Origin: a virus
Direction: 5' to 3' (one strand)
Virus record (IMG/VR): IMGVR_UViG_3300028844_003773
Coordinates: 1 to 54,922 of that record
DNA length: 54,922 bases
The notes beneath the pieces were generated by a model. That model was not told the DNA's origin and did no database searches. It worked only from the letters and a program-made list of their open reading frames with translations. A program made the translations under genes and the position numbers. This document shows positions 29,218-37,525 of the stretch, one piece after another. Within the stretch, counting starts at the first letter, position 1; the number at the start of each line of letters is the position of its first letter.

Positions 29218-32200
29218 TTATCCTAGTAGGTCCCAACAGTCGCAGTTACAATGAATAACTTGATCGATTGCTGATTCAGCAGATTGTTTCGGAACAAACG
29301 GGTTATCAGGGCCGGAAGGTTCACCGCCACCAGAATCTGTACCTGCGCCTCCGCCTCCGCCATCAAATTGAGTACCAGTAGGATCATCTTCTGTGCCGTC
29401 ACCAGGTGTTCTAATTATTGTATCAGGAGGACCGACAGATATAATTGAACCTATTACTGGGTATTCGGCGTCTGTAAACAAAGGTGTAAAATCTCCGGGT
29501 GCTTCGCCTGTTGTAGGAACTAAGAAGAATCCATCATCTACTACCCCGGGTGATGTTACTGTAGGTGATCCCGGAGGTCCTATTTGTGGCCAGCCTGGAT
29601 TAACCCATTCAGTGTCATTGATAACAATGCCCTCTTGTGCTCCTGGCACTGTTCCGTTTGTGACTAATGTTTGTATTGTTGAAGGACTAGTAACGTCTGG
29701 AATATTATTGTTGATTGGTATACCACAATTTGAAAGAGCCTTCTCATTTTTTTCTTGTCTTAATTGTGCCATTATGTTTTGTCCAACATTACAATCTCTG
29801 TCTACAATTAACTCTAATGTTGTTCTTGCTTGAAGACCTTTCAGAAAATCAGAATAATCTGGCATACTGTCTACAAATGAAACCAAGTCTTGGTTACTAT
29901 AAGTAAAAGGATCTCTAGGAATTTCTACTCTACCTATAGAATTATATCTAGTACGTTGTTCAACTTTCATCTGTTTTCCCATAATATTCCAAATCATATT
30001 TACTTGACTTATAGAATTCAGAGACTGCTTAGAGATTTCCAAAATTTCATTGTTAGCCGCATTAATATAATATTGAGGAACAGAAGAAAAACTATAACTA
30101 GATCCATAAGGCGAATTTGTTCCGCCGTCTGCTTTTCTCCAAGGATAAGTTCCTGTTGGGGGATATTCAGGCTCTGCAATTACATCTGTATTAGCAACTG
30201 GTGCGCCGTATCCCGGATTTGCATCTTGGTAATTAGGATAAACACCATCTGGGTCTTCAAAACCCGGTGGAGGATCATTCGGTGCCGGTATGGGTGCGTA
30301 TGGCACCGGAGATTGCCAATCCGCAGTTGGGATATTTGTAGCAAAATATACTGCTCCGCCGCCACTAACTTCGGCGCCTTGAACTCTTCCAAACGTTCCA
30401 CCACCGTTGCTACCTGTTTGTGCATCGTCTCTGCCTATACTTGATACTTCGATACTTGAACCATCACTATTAAATGTTGTGTAGTTAATAGTGGCGACCG
30501 GATCAGGGGCACCGCCTCTACCATATCCGCCACCGTCATTAGTTAATAAAGTATATTCTCCTTGACTTGGTTTAATTCTATACCCCGCGGCCCACAATGA
30601 AGGTTGCCATTGATTATTTGTGTATGAGGGAGGATCAGTTTCTGGTGCAAGAATAAACAGATAAGGATTATAATCTGGTAGTGCGGGATCTGGTTGATAA
30701 TCCGGATTAGAAACATTTGCTACTGCATCTGTAGTTCTTGTACAAGTGTATTCTAATTGTAAAGACATTGCCATTGCTTCCCAGGATACTGCTAAAAACA
30801 ATTGTTGATAAATGGCTGCTAGATCAGAAATCTCAGCATCGTCTGTAACATTCTGTATTTCTTTGTCGCCGGCTAGAAAATCATATAACTCACGCCAGTT
30901 GTATGGATTACCTGACATATTGCCAAAAAAGTCATCCATTCTATAGTTGCCATGTACATTAGATCCTAGTCCCATTTGTGCTTGAATTTCACTTACTAAA
31001 TCTTGGTCTACTGGTTTTTGTAATGAACTTCCAGATGCCTCTGTTCCATTTGCATCAGTAGTATCTTCTGATAGTAATTCTAAAAATTGAATACAGTTGC
31101 CCAATTTACCTGGAGTAATTTGTTCAATATTACTAATTTGTAAAAAAGCATATCTTACTGCGCCGGCTGCTACTCCGATAGCCTCAGGCAAAATTTCATT
31201 TGGAAACCCTAAATATGAATCATACCCCTCCGGAAGGTTTCTTAGACTAATTCCAGAAATATTGGCTTCGTTATTTGTCGGTTGAGGTTGACCTGCAGTA
31301 AATAATGTACCGACAACACTTCTTACTTGGTCAGATGTAAGTGCCGAGTTTACACCGTCACCATAATCATATAGGGTATCGTCAGGGTAAATTAAATAAT
31401 ATGTTTTAGAGCCAGTAGGCAATCCGACTTGTGTATTGTATAACGGCACTGTAAGGGTTTTTCTAGTATTATAAAATAAATACCATGGGTTTAATAAATC
31501 TGCTAATGTGCGTATTGTAATAGCATCATTGAAGTCAGGGTTTAATTGGTCTGCTAAAAAGAAACGATTTGTTGTTAATGATGATACACATACTCGTAAG
31601 TTTTTACCGGCTATCGATAAAAATGCTGTATATATTTTACGTTCTTGCGATGCTGTACCGTGGTCATTTTTAGTAGATAAAATTTTAATTTCTTTTTCAG
31701 AAAGTCCAGCAGAGCCCAAAGCCAAATTTAAATCTGTTGACAATCCACCTGCATCATATAATTGTTGTAGTAAAGTTGAGGGGAAACCAAAACGATCTAA
31801 CCGTTTAAAGTCAAATATTTTCTGCAATCTTTGCAAATCTCTTGCAAGACCTTGGGTATATAAAGTTACTCCAGTAACATCTCCAGTAATTAAATCATTC
31901 ATGTTACTGAATGAACCTTCTAAGAAAGTTTGTGCATTCTGTGCAGTAGAAATTGTTTTATTATTGTACTGAATAAAACTATAGGCTTCGTTAAATGATC
32001 CTAAGAAATCTTCATATCTAGGAGATGGATTAGAATCTAATACCGCCCCTTCAAGTCCTTCTTTAGCATGCCAATTAAATTCGTTGTGTGCTTGTAAAGC
32101 ATGACATCTAATCCAACCCCATTGAGTAATACTTTTGTTAGGGTTTGACGAATTGTAGGGTATCCAAGTTGCTTGTTGACCATAGTCTGTATTACCAGTT

Positions 32201-32625
32201 ACAGAGTATCCTGCATTTGCAGGACCCGGTAATGCACCTGTGACTCCTGCTGATTCTCCGTAATCTACTGCTTTACATGTTGTTGGGTTTGTTGGATGAT
32301 ATGCCCATGATTCTGATGCATCTTCTGCTATGTATGTGGGAGGTTTTGAATTTCCTAACGCATAACAACTACCATAACCATTAATTGAAATAAGATTATC
32401 GTAAGTACCAGTAGGCACAACACCCCTTGTATAACCGTCATTAATAGACCATACAAGCATTCTAAGCACGGTATTGTCAACTAGTGTACCGAATGTATAC
32501 TGAGAGTTTGATCTGCTGATTCCCATAAAAAACTGAGCATTAGGATTTATGCGAATACATCTATTTTGTAAGATTCCGCCTAATACGTTTTGACCTAAGG
32601 GACTTTGTTTACCTGTATCTGCCAT
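29218..32625 (-). CDS. large virion structural protein (tail/baseplate associated)
   Basis: 1135 residues. The N-terminus MADTGKQSPLGQNVLGG and the following body are typical of a large conserved structural protein of T4-like marine phages. The second half is rich in Pro, Gly, Tyr and Asp (residues 650-850 and 1020-1120), likely extended linkers. It is followed upstream in the operon by the PAAR spike-tip protein, which supports a baseplate or tail location. SD AGGA. No enzymatic motif seen. Confidence 0.7.
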   Translation of the reverse strand: MADTGKQSPLGQNVLGGILQNRCIRINPNAQFFMGISRSNSQYTFGTLVDNTVLRMLVWSINDGYTRGVVPTGTYDNLISINGYGSCYALGNSKPPTYIAEDASESWAYHPTNPTTCKAVDYGESAGVTGALPGPANAGYSVTGNTDYGQQATWIPYNSSNPNKSITQWGWIRCHALQAHNEFNWHAKEGLEGAVLDSNPSPRYEDFLGSFNEAYSFIQYNNKTISTAQNAQTFLEGSFSNMNDLITGDVTGVTLYTQGLARDLQRLQKIFDFKRLDRFGFPSTLLQQLYDAGGLSTDLNLALGSAGLSEKEIKILSTKNDHGTASQERKIYTAFLSIAGKNLRVCVSSLTTNRFFLADQLNPDFNDAITIRTLADLLNPWYLFYNTRKTLTVPLYNTQVGLPTGSKTYYLIYPDDTLYDYGDGVNSALTSDQVRSVVGTLFTAGQPQPTNNEANISGISLRNLPEGYDSYLGFPNEILPEAIGVAAGAVRYAFLQISNIEQITPGKLGNCIQFLELLSEDTTDANGTEASGSSLQKPVDQDLVSEIQAQMGLGSNVHGNYRMDDFFGNMSGNPYNWRELYDFLAGDKEIQNVTDDAEISDLAAIYQQLFLAVSWEAMAMSLQLEYTCTRTTDAVANVSNPDYQPDPALPDYNPYLFILAPETDPPSYTNNQWQPSLWAAGYRIKPSQGEYTLLTNDGGGYGRGGAPDPVATINYTTFNSDGSSIEVSSIGRDDAQTGSNGGGTFGRVQGAEVSGGGAVYFATNIPTADWQSPVPYAPIPAPNDPPPGFEDPDGVYPNYQDANPGYGAPVANTDVIAEPEYPPTGTYPWRKADGGTNSPYGSSYSFSSVPQYYINAANNEILEISKQSLNSISQVNMIWNIMGKQMKVEQRTRYNSIGRVEIPRDPFTYSNQDLVSFVDSMPDYSDFLKGLQARTTLELIVDRDCNVGQNIMAQLRQEKNEKALSNCGIPINNNIPDVTSPSTIQTLVTNGTVPGAQEGIVINDTEWVNPGWPQIGPPGSPTVTSPGVVDDGFFLVPTTGEAPGDFTPLFTDAEYPVIGSIISVGPPDTIIRTPGDGTEDDPTGTQFDGGGGGAGTDSGGGEPSGPDNPFVPKQSAESAIDQVIHCNCDCWDLLG

Positions 32626-32633
32626 ATATTATC

Positions 32634-32912
32634 CTAGGGCACGAATACCGTATCTGCGCCTTCAACAATTTTATGTTTACAATCGTTGCCGGAACCTACT
32701 CTAAGTACTGGTTTCCCTTCACAAAAAACTGTAGGGCTACCTTCAGTTGTCTTTGCAGATTTATGAGGTTTTTTATTTGGTTTTGGATTATGAGGAGAAA
32801 TTTCACTAACATGCAGACCTACAGGTTTTCCTTCTGCAAAGACAGTTTCTGAGCCTTTGAGAATTTTTCCACCTGTAGTGTTTTTATCTCCCTTTCGGCT
32901 TAATTTAGCCAT
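32634..32912 (-). CDS. PAAR-domain spike tip protein
   Basis: 92 residues. RKGDKNTTGGKILKGSETVFAEGKPVGLHVSE and the second half SPTVFCEGKPVLRVGSGNDCKHKIVEGADTVFVP fit the PAAR beta-cone that caps phage gp5-type spikes (T4 gp5.4) and binds a metal via His/Cys. It punctures the outer membrane during injection. Nine nt upstream of the large structural gene in the same operon. Confidence 0.8.
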   Translation of the reverse strand: MAKLSRKGDKNTTGGKILKGSETVFAEGKPVGLHVSEISPHNPKPNKKPHKSAKTTEGSPTVFCEGKPVLRVGSGNDCKHKIVEGADTVFVP

Positions 32913-32918
32913 GTACTT

Positions 32919-33236
32919 TTATCCTACTAATATTTTTTTCTCGGGTACAGTTACCCCAGTAGTAGCCTCTCTATATTTGTCTTTAACTTCATCTGCTGTA
33001 ACTGCAACAAGAGAAACACTATTAGTATTTAGTCTTGGGTTTTCTGCCATTGAAGCAGAAAAGACACTAGGCACTAATGCCATGCCAGTTTGACTAGGTG
33101 CAAGAGATACAGGATCTTCTAGTTCTAAAAAACCATCTTCATTTCCTACTACTTTGGATACGATTTCTTCTCCACTAAAAATTTTAAGTGTGTACACCTT
33201 TCCTAGTTCAATCATTGATATTGCTTTATTTTCCAT
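32919..33236 (-). CDS. Sm-like small phage protein
   Basis: 105 residues. GKVYTLKIFSGEEIVSKVVGNEDGFLELEDPVSLAPS resembles the Sm1 strand order of LSM/Hfq-like folds and is frequent in T4-like marine phages without known function. The start codon overlaps the last base of the glutaredoxin gene. May bind RNA or act as a virion component. Confidence 0.5.
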   Translation of the reverse strand: MENKAISMIELGKVYTLKIFSGEEIVSKVVGNEDGFLELEDPVSLAPSQTGMALVPSVFSASMAENPRLNTNSVSLVAVTADEVKDKYREATTGVTVPEKKILVG

Positions 33237-33460
33237 TATGACTCCAGTTTTTGTTTAAGTTCAGTAAATCCACCAACGTAATCTTCATTCAAAAAGATTT
33301 GAGGTGCTGTACGTGCATTGGGAACTACTGCTAATAAATCTTCTAAAGTATATCCATGTCCTATTTTTTTAATTTCTGTATCAATACCTTCTGCTTCTAA
33401 TAGTTTAATTGCTTGATCACAATAGGTACAATTATCTTTACTCCATACAATGGCTTTCAT
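33236..33460 (-). CDS. glutaredoxin
   Basis: 74 residues. Active site CTYC (11-14), cis-Pro motif TAPQIF and GGFTELKQKL near the end. Reduces disulfides, here most likely as electron donor to the adjacent NrdA/NrdB reductase, as in T4 where a glutaredoxin-like thioredoxin serves. AGGAG lies 5 nt before the ATG. Full length for a phage glutaredoxin. Confidence 0.92.
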   Translation of the reverse strand: MKAIVWSKDNCTYCDQAIKLLEAEGIDTEIKKIGHGYTLEDLLAVVPNARTAPQIFLNEDYVGGFTELKQKLES

Positions 33461-33487
33461 TCTTTCTCCTAGTTAATGTTATACGTA

Positions 33488-33495
33488 TATTTAAT
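33488..33495 (-). promoter_or_regulatory. late promoter motif (ATTAAATA)
   Basis: Predicted start about 33482, 22-nt leader with AGGAG before the glutaredoxin ATG. Confidence 0.5.
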
Positions 33496-33520
33496 ACGAT
33501 TTGATGTGGTCAAATAAATT

Positions 33521-34624
33521 TTATGCTAACTCAGGTAACTCGTCATAGTCAAGTGATTCTGACATAACACCTATTACGTAGTTAGTTGATTCATTTTCTT
33601 GTAGTGCAGTTTGCTTCTTGCTAGTATCACTATGCTTGTTAAACCAAGGAATAGGACTTGCTTTTGGGGCAGGTTCATTATATTTTATATTAATTGCTTT
33701 TAATGATTCTAATGCTGTGTAGTCTACAAACTCTTTTAAAATGTTTGCATTAAGACCGATTACAGGACCTTTCTTAAACAAGTAATCTGCCCATTCTTTT
33801 TCTTCTCTAATGACATCCATATACATATCGTATACTTCTTTCTCACATTCTTTTGCCGCTTTTGCGAATCTTGGATCTTCTTTGACAACTTGTTTAATGA
33901 TCCAACCTGTCCAACCTTTATGAAGTAGTTCATCTTGTAAGATTAATGAAATGATGTTGCCATTACCCATGAAGATTCTATTTTCTACCATTGCTAATGA
34001 TGTAGCAAATGATACCATAAATCGTAATGCTTCTAAGGCATAACTTGCATGTAGAGCCATCCAAATTGCTTTGATATGTTTTTCTTCATCGATCTTTTTG
34101 CCCATTTCTTTTTGACAGTTGATTTCATGTAAGCCATCATAGTAATCACAAACTGAAGATGCCATGTCAGCAATTTCTTTTGTGTCATGGATAGTATCAA
34201 AGATATTTTTAGGTACATTATAGATGTTTCTAATGATATGACTGTAAGAACGTGAGTGTATATTAGTTTCAAAGAAAGACCAGTTATACATTAATGCTTC
34301 TAGTTCAGGCAGACTTACAACAGGAGTAAAAACTTGTACAGGGCCTCTGCCTTGTAGACTATCTAATGCTGTTTGTCTTAATAAGTTAGCAGTGAAGATG
34401 TGTTTAACTGCATCACTAGCATCTTTAAAGTCTCCGGCGTCTTTAGTCAGACTAATTTCTTCTGGTACCCAAAAGAAGCCTCTTGCAGTTTCTTCAAAGT
34501 TTGCTATTTGATCATACTTGACTTCTTCAAAACGTTGTATAGTAACCGGGCCTGCTGGATCCAAAAACATTTTGTTGTCTAAGTATGTTGTTTGTTTTGT
34601 TAAATCGTATTGTTCTTTGCTCAT
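33521..34624 (-). CDS. nrdB: class Ia ribonucleotide reductase beta subunit
   Basis: 367 residues. Diiron ligands: Asp in TALDSLQGR, Glu and His in the FFETNIHSRSYSHI helix (with the radical Tyr), Glu in YALEALRFMV, and Glu and His in LQDELLHKG. Compared with E. coli NrdB (ETIH) there is one extra residue between the Glu and His of the second site (ETNIH). C-terminal tail SLDYDELPELA binds NrdA. AAGGG ribosome-binding site; 9 nt after nrdA. Confidence 0.95.
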   Translation of the reverse strand: MSKEQYDLTKQTTYLDNKMFLDPAGPVTIQRFEEVKYDQIANFEETARGFFWVPEEISLTKDAGDFKDASDAVKHIFTANLLRQTALDSLQGRGPVQVFTPVVSLPELEALMYNWSFFETNIHSRSYSHIIRNIYNVPKNIFDTIHDTKEIADMASSVCDYYDGLHEINCQKEMGKKIDEEKHIKAIWMALHASYALEALRFMVSFATSLAMVENRIFMGNGNIISLILQDELLHKGWTGWIIKQVVKEDPRFAKAAKECEKEVYDMYMDVIREEKEWADYLFKKGPVIGLNANILKEFVDYTALESLKAINIKYNEPAPKASPIPWFNKHSDTSKKQTALQENESTNYVIGVMSESLDYDELPELA

Positions 34625-34633
34625 AATTAACCC

Positions 34634-36967
34634 TTATAATTTACATGCTTCACAGTCATCATCTTCAAACTCTGGCTCTGCTATGTATTGTTTTGCTATT
34701 TCTTGTAGTTGTTCGTCGGATCTTTTGACTCCCGCTTTATTTATTAAAGAATAATAAAAAGTCTTAAGTCCCCATTGATGTGCCTGCATTAAGTTTTTTG
34801 CAATTAATGTAGTAGGCACCTTTTGATCTTTAAAGTGTGCTGGATTGTAGAATGTATTTGTTGAAATACTTTGATCTACATATGCCGCTAACACTGATGC
34901 AGTTTTAAGATATGCATCACAATCTGTTTGCTCCCACATCAATTGATAAGAGTTTCTTACACGTTTAATATGATAGTCTGGTACTACTTGTGTCAATGAT
35001 CCTGCTTTACTTTCTTTAACAGAGATTAAACTCATTGGCATTTCAATACCGTTTGTTGAATTGATTACTACACTAGATGATTCTACAGGCGCAATCGCCA
35101 TTAGAGTCGCATTTCTAACACCATACTCTTTCATATCTTTTCGTAATGATTCCCAATCACATTCTGGCTTAAAGTTTGCTAATTTGTTTACACCTTTTGC
35201 TCTACGTTCCCAAGGGAATGTCCCTTTACCATACCATGTTTTATCACTATCTAAACACTTGCCTCTTTCTTTTGCCATTTCTACTGTTGCTTCTGTTAAG
35301 AAGAATGCTTGATGCTCCATCCATGCTTTAACATCTTGTAATGCATCTTTGTCACCATAGACGTAATCTCGTTTTGCATGCCAGTATGCTAAGTTAGTAA
35401 CACCAATACCCAACGGTTGTATTTCATCGTTACTTAACTTACTCTGAATCGACAAGAAATCTTGGTAATCTAAGATGTTACATAGACTTCTCTGAAGTAT
35501 ACGACATGCTCTACGCATGTCCTCAGGGTGTCTGAATGCTCCCCAGTTGATCGATCCCAGTGTACACAATGCAATACGTCCCTTATCGTCATCTAAACGT
35601 TTAAAAGGCTTTGTAGGCAATAATATCTCACAACACAAGTTGCTTTGATAGATCGGATGATCTGTGGTGTCGAACGGTCCTTGATTAGATACATTGTCTA
35701 CATAGACTAAGTACACCCTTCCTGTATCAGTTCTTTCTTTTAATATACCGGACTTAAATACTTCTTCTGCTGACATTACTTTTTTACGCAGGCTACGGGA
35801 CCTTTCATATTTGATATAAAGTTCCTCAAATTTAGCAGTATCTGAATAAAATGCTTCATAAAGATCAGGTACTTCATTTGGATCAAAGAATGTGATGTTT
35901 CCTTTGTCTTTGAATCGTTTCCAAAAGAATGCATTTAGACATACGCCATAGTCCATATGTCTAACTCTGGTTTCATCTGTTCCTTGATTGTTTTTAAGAA
36001 CGATTAAGTCATCAAATTGATGATGCCATATAGGATAAAATACTGTAGCACTCGCATTACGAATACCACCTTGAGAGCATGAACGTAAGTCTCCGAACCA
36101 CTTCTTAAGAAAGGGTATCATGCCCGTATGCATGATCTCTCCGCCTCTTATAGGTGCCCCTAGGGGTCTTAAACGACCTATTTCAAGACCTATACCTGCA
36201 CGTTTACTAGCATACTTAGCCATCATTTCACCTGATGCAAAGATACTATCTAAATCATCATCACTCTTAATAAGAACACATGAACTAAATTGTTTAGTAG
36301 GTGTTCCGAGCCCTGCAAGTACTGGAGTTGCAAGAGTGAATAGTCCATCACTAGCACAATTGTAATACTCTTTAATAAATCTCATTCTAGCAGATTCTGG
36401 TTCTTCTGTATGAAATACTGTTGCGGCGGCTACCATATATCTTACTTGAGGCGTCTCATAGATTTGACCAGTTGATCTGTTTCTTACAAGGTACTTACCA
36501 ATCATTTGTTCGACAGCGGCATAAGATGCATTTTCATCTTTCTCATGGTTGATCATCTTATCCATCTTGTTCCAGTCTTCTTCAGAATACCATTCAAGTA
36601 AATCTGTAGTATACAATCCTGCTTCCACGTTTTTCTTTACAATTTCATACAGAGACGGCGGTTGATATTGACCATATACATCTTTACGCAACATAGATAA
36701 ACGTTGTTTTCCTGCTACAAATTGATAATTAGTGTGTCCTGTTTCTGGTGCTTGTTCTTCATCGATAAGATCAACAATAGCACGTAAAGTAAGTTCATCA
36801 ATTTCTCTTGTTGTAATACCATCAAAAAAATGAGGTTGTGACGTAATCTCAATCATTGATTGCGATACATCTGAAACTCCTTCACATACTTTTGCTATTT
36901 GGGCTTGCCACTTTTCTAACTCTAACTCTACTATTTTTCCCGATCTTTTAGTGACTTTAATATTCAT
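34634..36967 (-). CDS. nrdA: class Ia ribonucleotide reductase alpha subunit
   Basis: 777 residues. N-terminal ATP cone (residues 1-95, KVTKRSGKIVELELEKWQ) for allosteric control, then the ten-stranded barrel with FSSCVLIKSDDDLDS, SKRAGIGLEIGRLRPLG, ALCTLGSINWGAF and PVESSSVVINSTNGIEMP. C-terminal CEAC (772-775) is the redox pair reloaded by glutaredoxin. Converts NDPs to dNDPs for phage DNA synthesis. Confidence 0.97.
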   Translation of the reverse strand: MNIKVTKRSGKIVELELEKWQAQIAKVCEGVSDVSQSMIEITSQPHFFDGITTREIDELTLRAIVDLIDEEQAPETGHTNYQFVAGKQRLSMLRKDVYGQYQPPSLYEIVKKNVEAGLYTTDLLEWYSEEDWNKMDKMINHEKDENASYAAVEQMIGKYLVRNRSTGQIYETPQVRYMVAAATVFHTEEPESARMRFIKEYYNCASDGLFTLATPVLAGLGTPTKQFSSCVLIKSDDDLDSIFASGEMMAKYASKRAGIGLEIGRLRPLGAPIRGGEIMHTGMIPFLKKWFGDLRSCSQGGIRNASATVFYPIWHHQFDDLIVLKNNQGTDETRVRHMDYGVCLNAFFWKRFKDKGNITFFDPNEVPDLYEAFYSDTAKFEELYIKYERSRSLRKKVMSAEEVFKSGILKERTDTGRVYLVYVDNVSNQGPFDTTDHPIYQSNLCCEILLPTKPFKRLDDDKGRIALCTLGSINWGAFRHPEDMRRACRILQRSLCNILDYQDFLSIQSKLSNDEIQPLGIGVTNLAYWHAKRDYVYGDKDALQDVKAWMEHQAFFLTEATVEMAKERGKCLDSDKTWYGKGTFPWERRAKGVNKLANFKPECDWESLRKDMKEYGVRNATLMAIAPVESSSVVINSTNGIEMPMSLISVKESKAGSLTQVVPDYHIKRVRNSYQLMWEQTDCDAYLKTASVLAAYVDQSISTNTFYNPAHFKDQKVPTTLIAKNLMQAHQWGLKTFYYSLINKAGVKRSDEQLQEIAKQYIAEPEFEDDDCEACKL

Positions 36968-36974
36968 TCTTTAC

Positions 36975-37412
36975 CTAATTTATTTTGTTATATAACATTT
37001 GGATGTCAATTTTTTTGACATTTTTGAAATCTGACAGCACAGTATTTACTACCGAATCTGGCCAGTAATTCAACACATATTTTGCGTTGTCTACTAGGAC
37101 TAATACAACCTCTGTATCAGTATAATCGATTGCTGAACACAAGTCAACATCTTTTATACCCAATATTGCCAAAGTATATATGTTACCTAAAGCACGTGCA
37201 TAAAAACAATAATGATTATCTTGTAAGAGTTGCCATGGATTGGGCCAATCTTTTATATCATGTGGATGTAGATAATAGTTATTTAATGGACATTGTTGCC
37301 AAAATTTATCTATTTCAATACATTGTTTTTCTAAATCTAACTCAGTGATACGTTGTCTTAACATGTACCATTCTGCCATTCTGGTGTCAAAAGACATCGT
37401 AAAAGTATTCAT
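36975..37412 (-). CDS. conserved T4-like phage hypothetical protein
   Basis: 145 residues. MSFDTRMAEWYMLRQRI..., YLHPHDIKDWPNPWQLLQDNHYCFYARALGNIYTLAILG: Trp/Tyr-rich, found beside nrd genes of marine T4-like phages as a hypothetical protein. No catalytic motif. No Shine-Dalgarno; a GATAAGTA motif at the leaderless distance lies upstream. Function unknown. Confidence 0.6.
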   Translation of the reverse strand: MNTFTMSFDTRMAEWYMLRQRITELDLEKQCIEIDKFWQQCPLNNYYLHPHDIKDWPNPWQLLQDNHYCFYARALGNIYTLAILGIKDVDLCSAIDYTDTEVVLVLVDNAKYVLNYWPDSVVNTVLSDFKNVKKIDIQMLYNKIN

Positions 37413-37417
37413 ACATA

Positions 37418-37425
37418 TACTTATC
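37418..37425 (-). promoter_or_regulatory. variant late promoter (GATAAGTA) placing start on the ATG
   Basis: One mismatch to GATAAATA; end plus 6 is 37412, the A of the ATG. Confidence 0.4.
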
Positions 37426-37460
37426 TGATCTTAATTTAGTGAATTAATTATCCGTATATG

Positions 37461-37485
37461 GAAAGAGAGTCTTTCGACTCTCTCT
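37461..37485 (-). terminator. intrinsic terminator of tail-fibre operon
   Basis: AGAGAGTC-GAAA-GACTCTCT followed by TTTCC on the minus strand: 8-bp stem with a GAAA tetraloop, 40 nt after the last fibre gene. Confidence 0.75.
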
Positions 37486-37525
37486 ACATGTTAAGTGTGA
37501 CTTAACGATTCTAAGGTAGTTAGAA

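Noticed and set aside
29393-30444. Plus-strand open frames inside the large structural gene
   Set aside because: Antisense to a well-supported 1135-aa protein, with no start signals and biased composition.
36980-37015. Early promoter before nrdA
   Set aside because: TTGACA is present but no -10 box lies at 16-18 bp; the sequence around it is a TGTCA/TGACA inverted repeat near AT-rich DNA.
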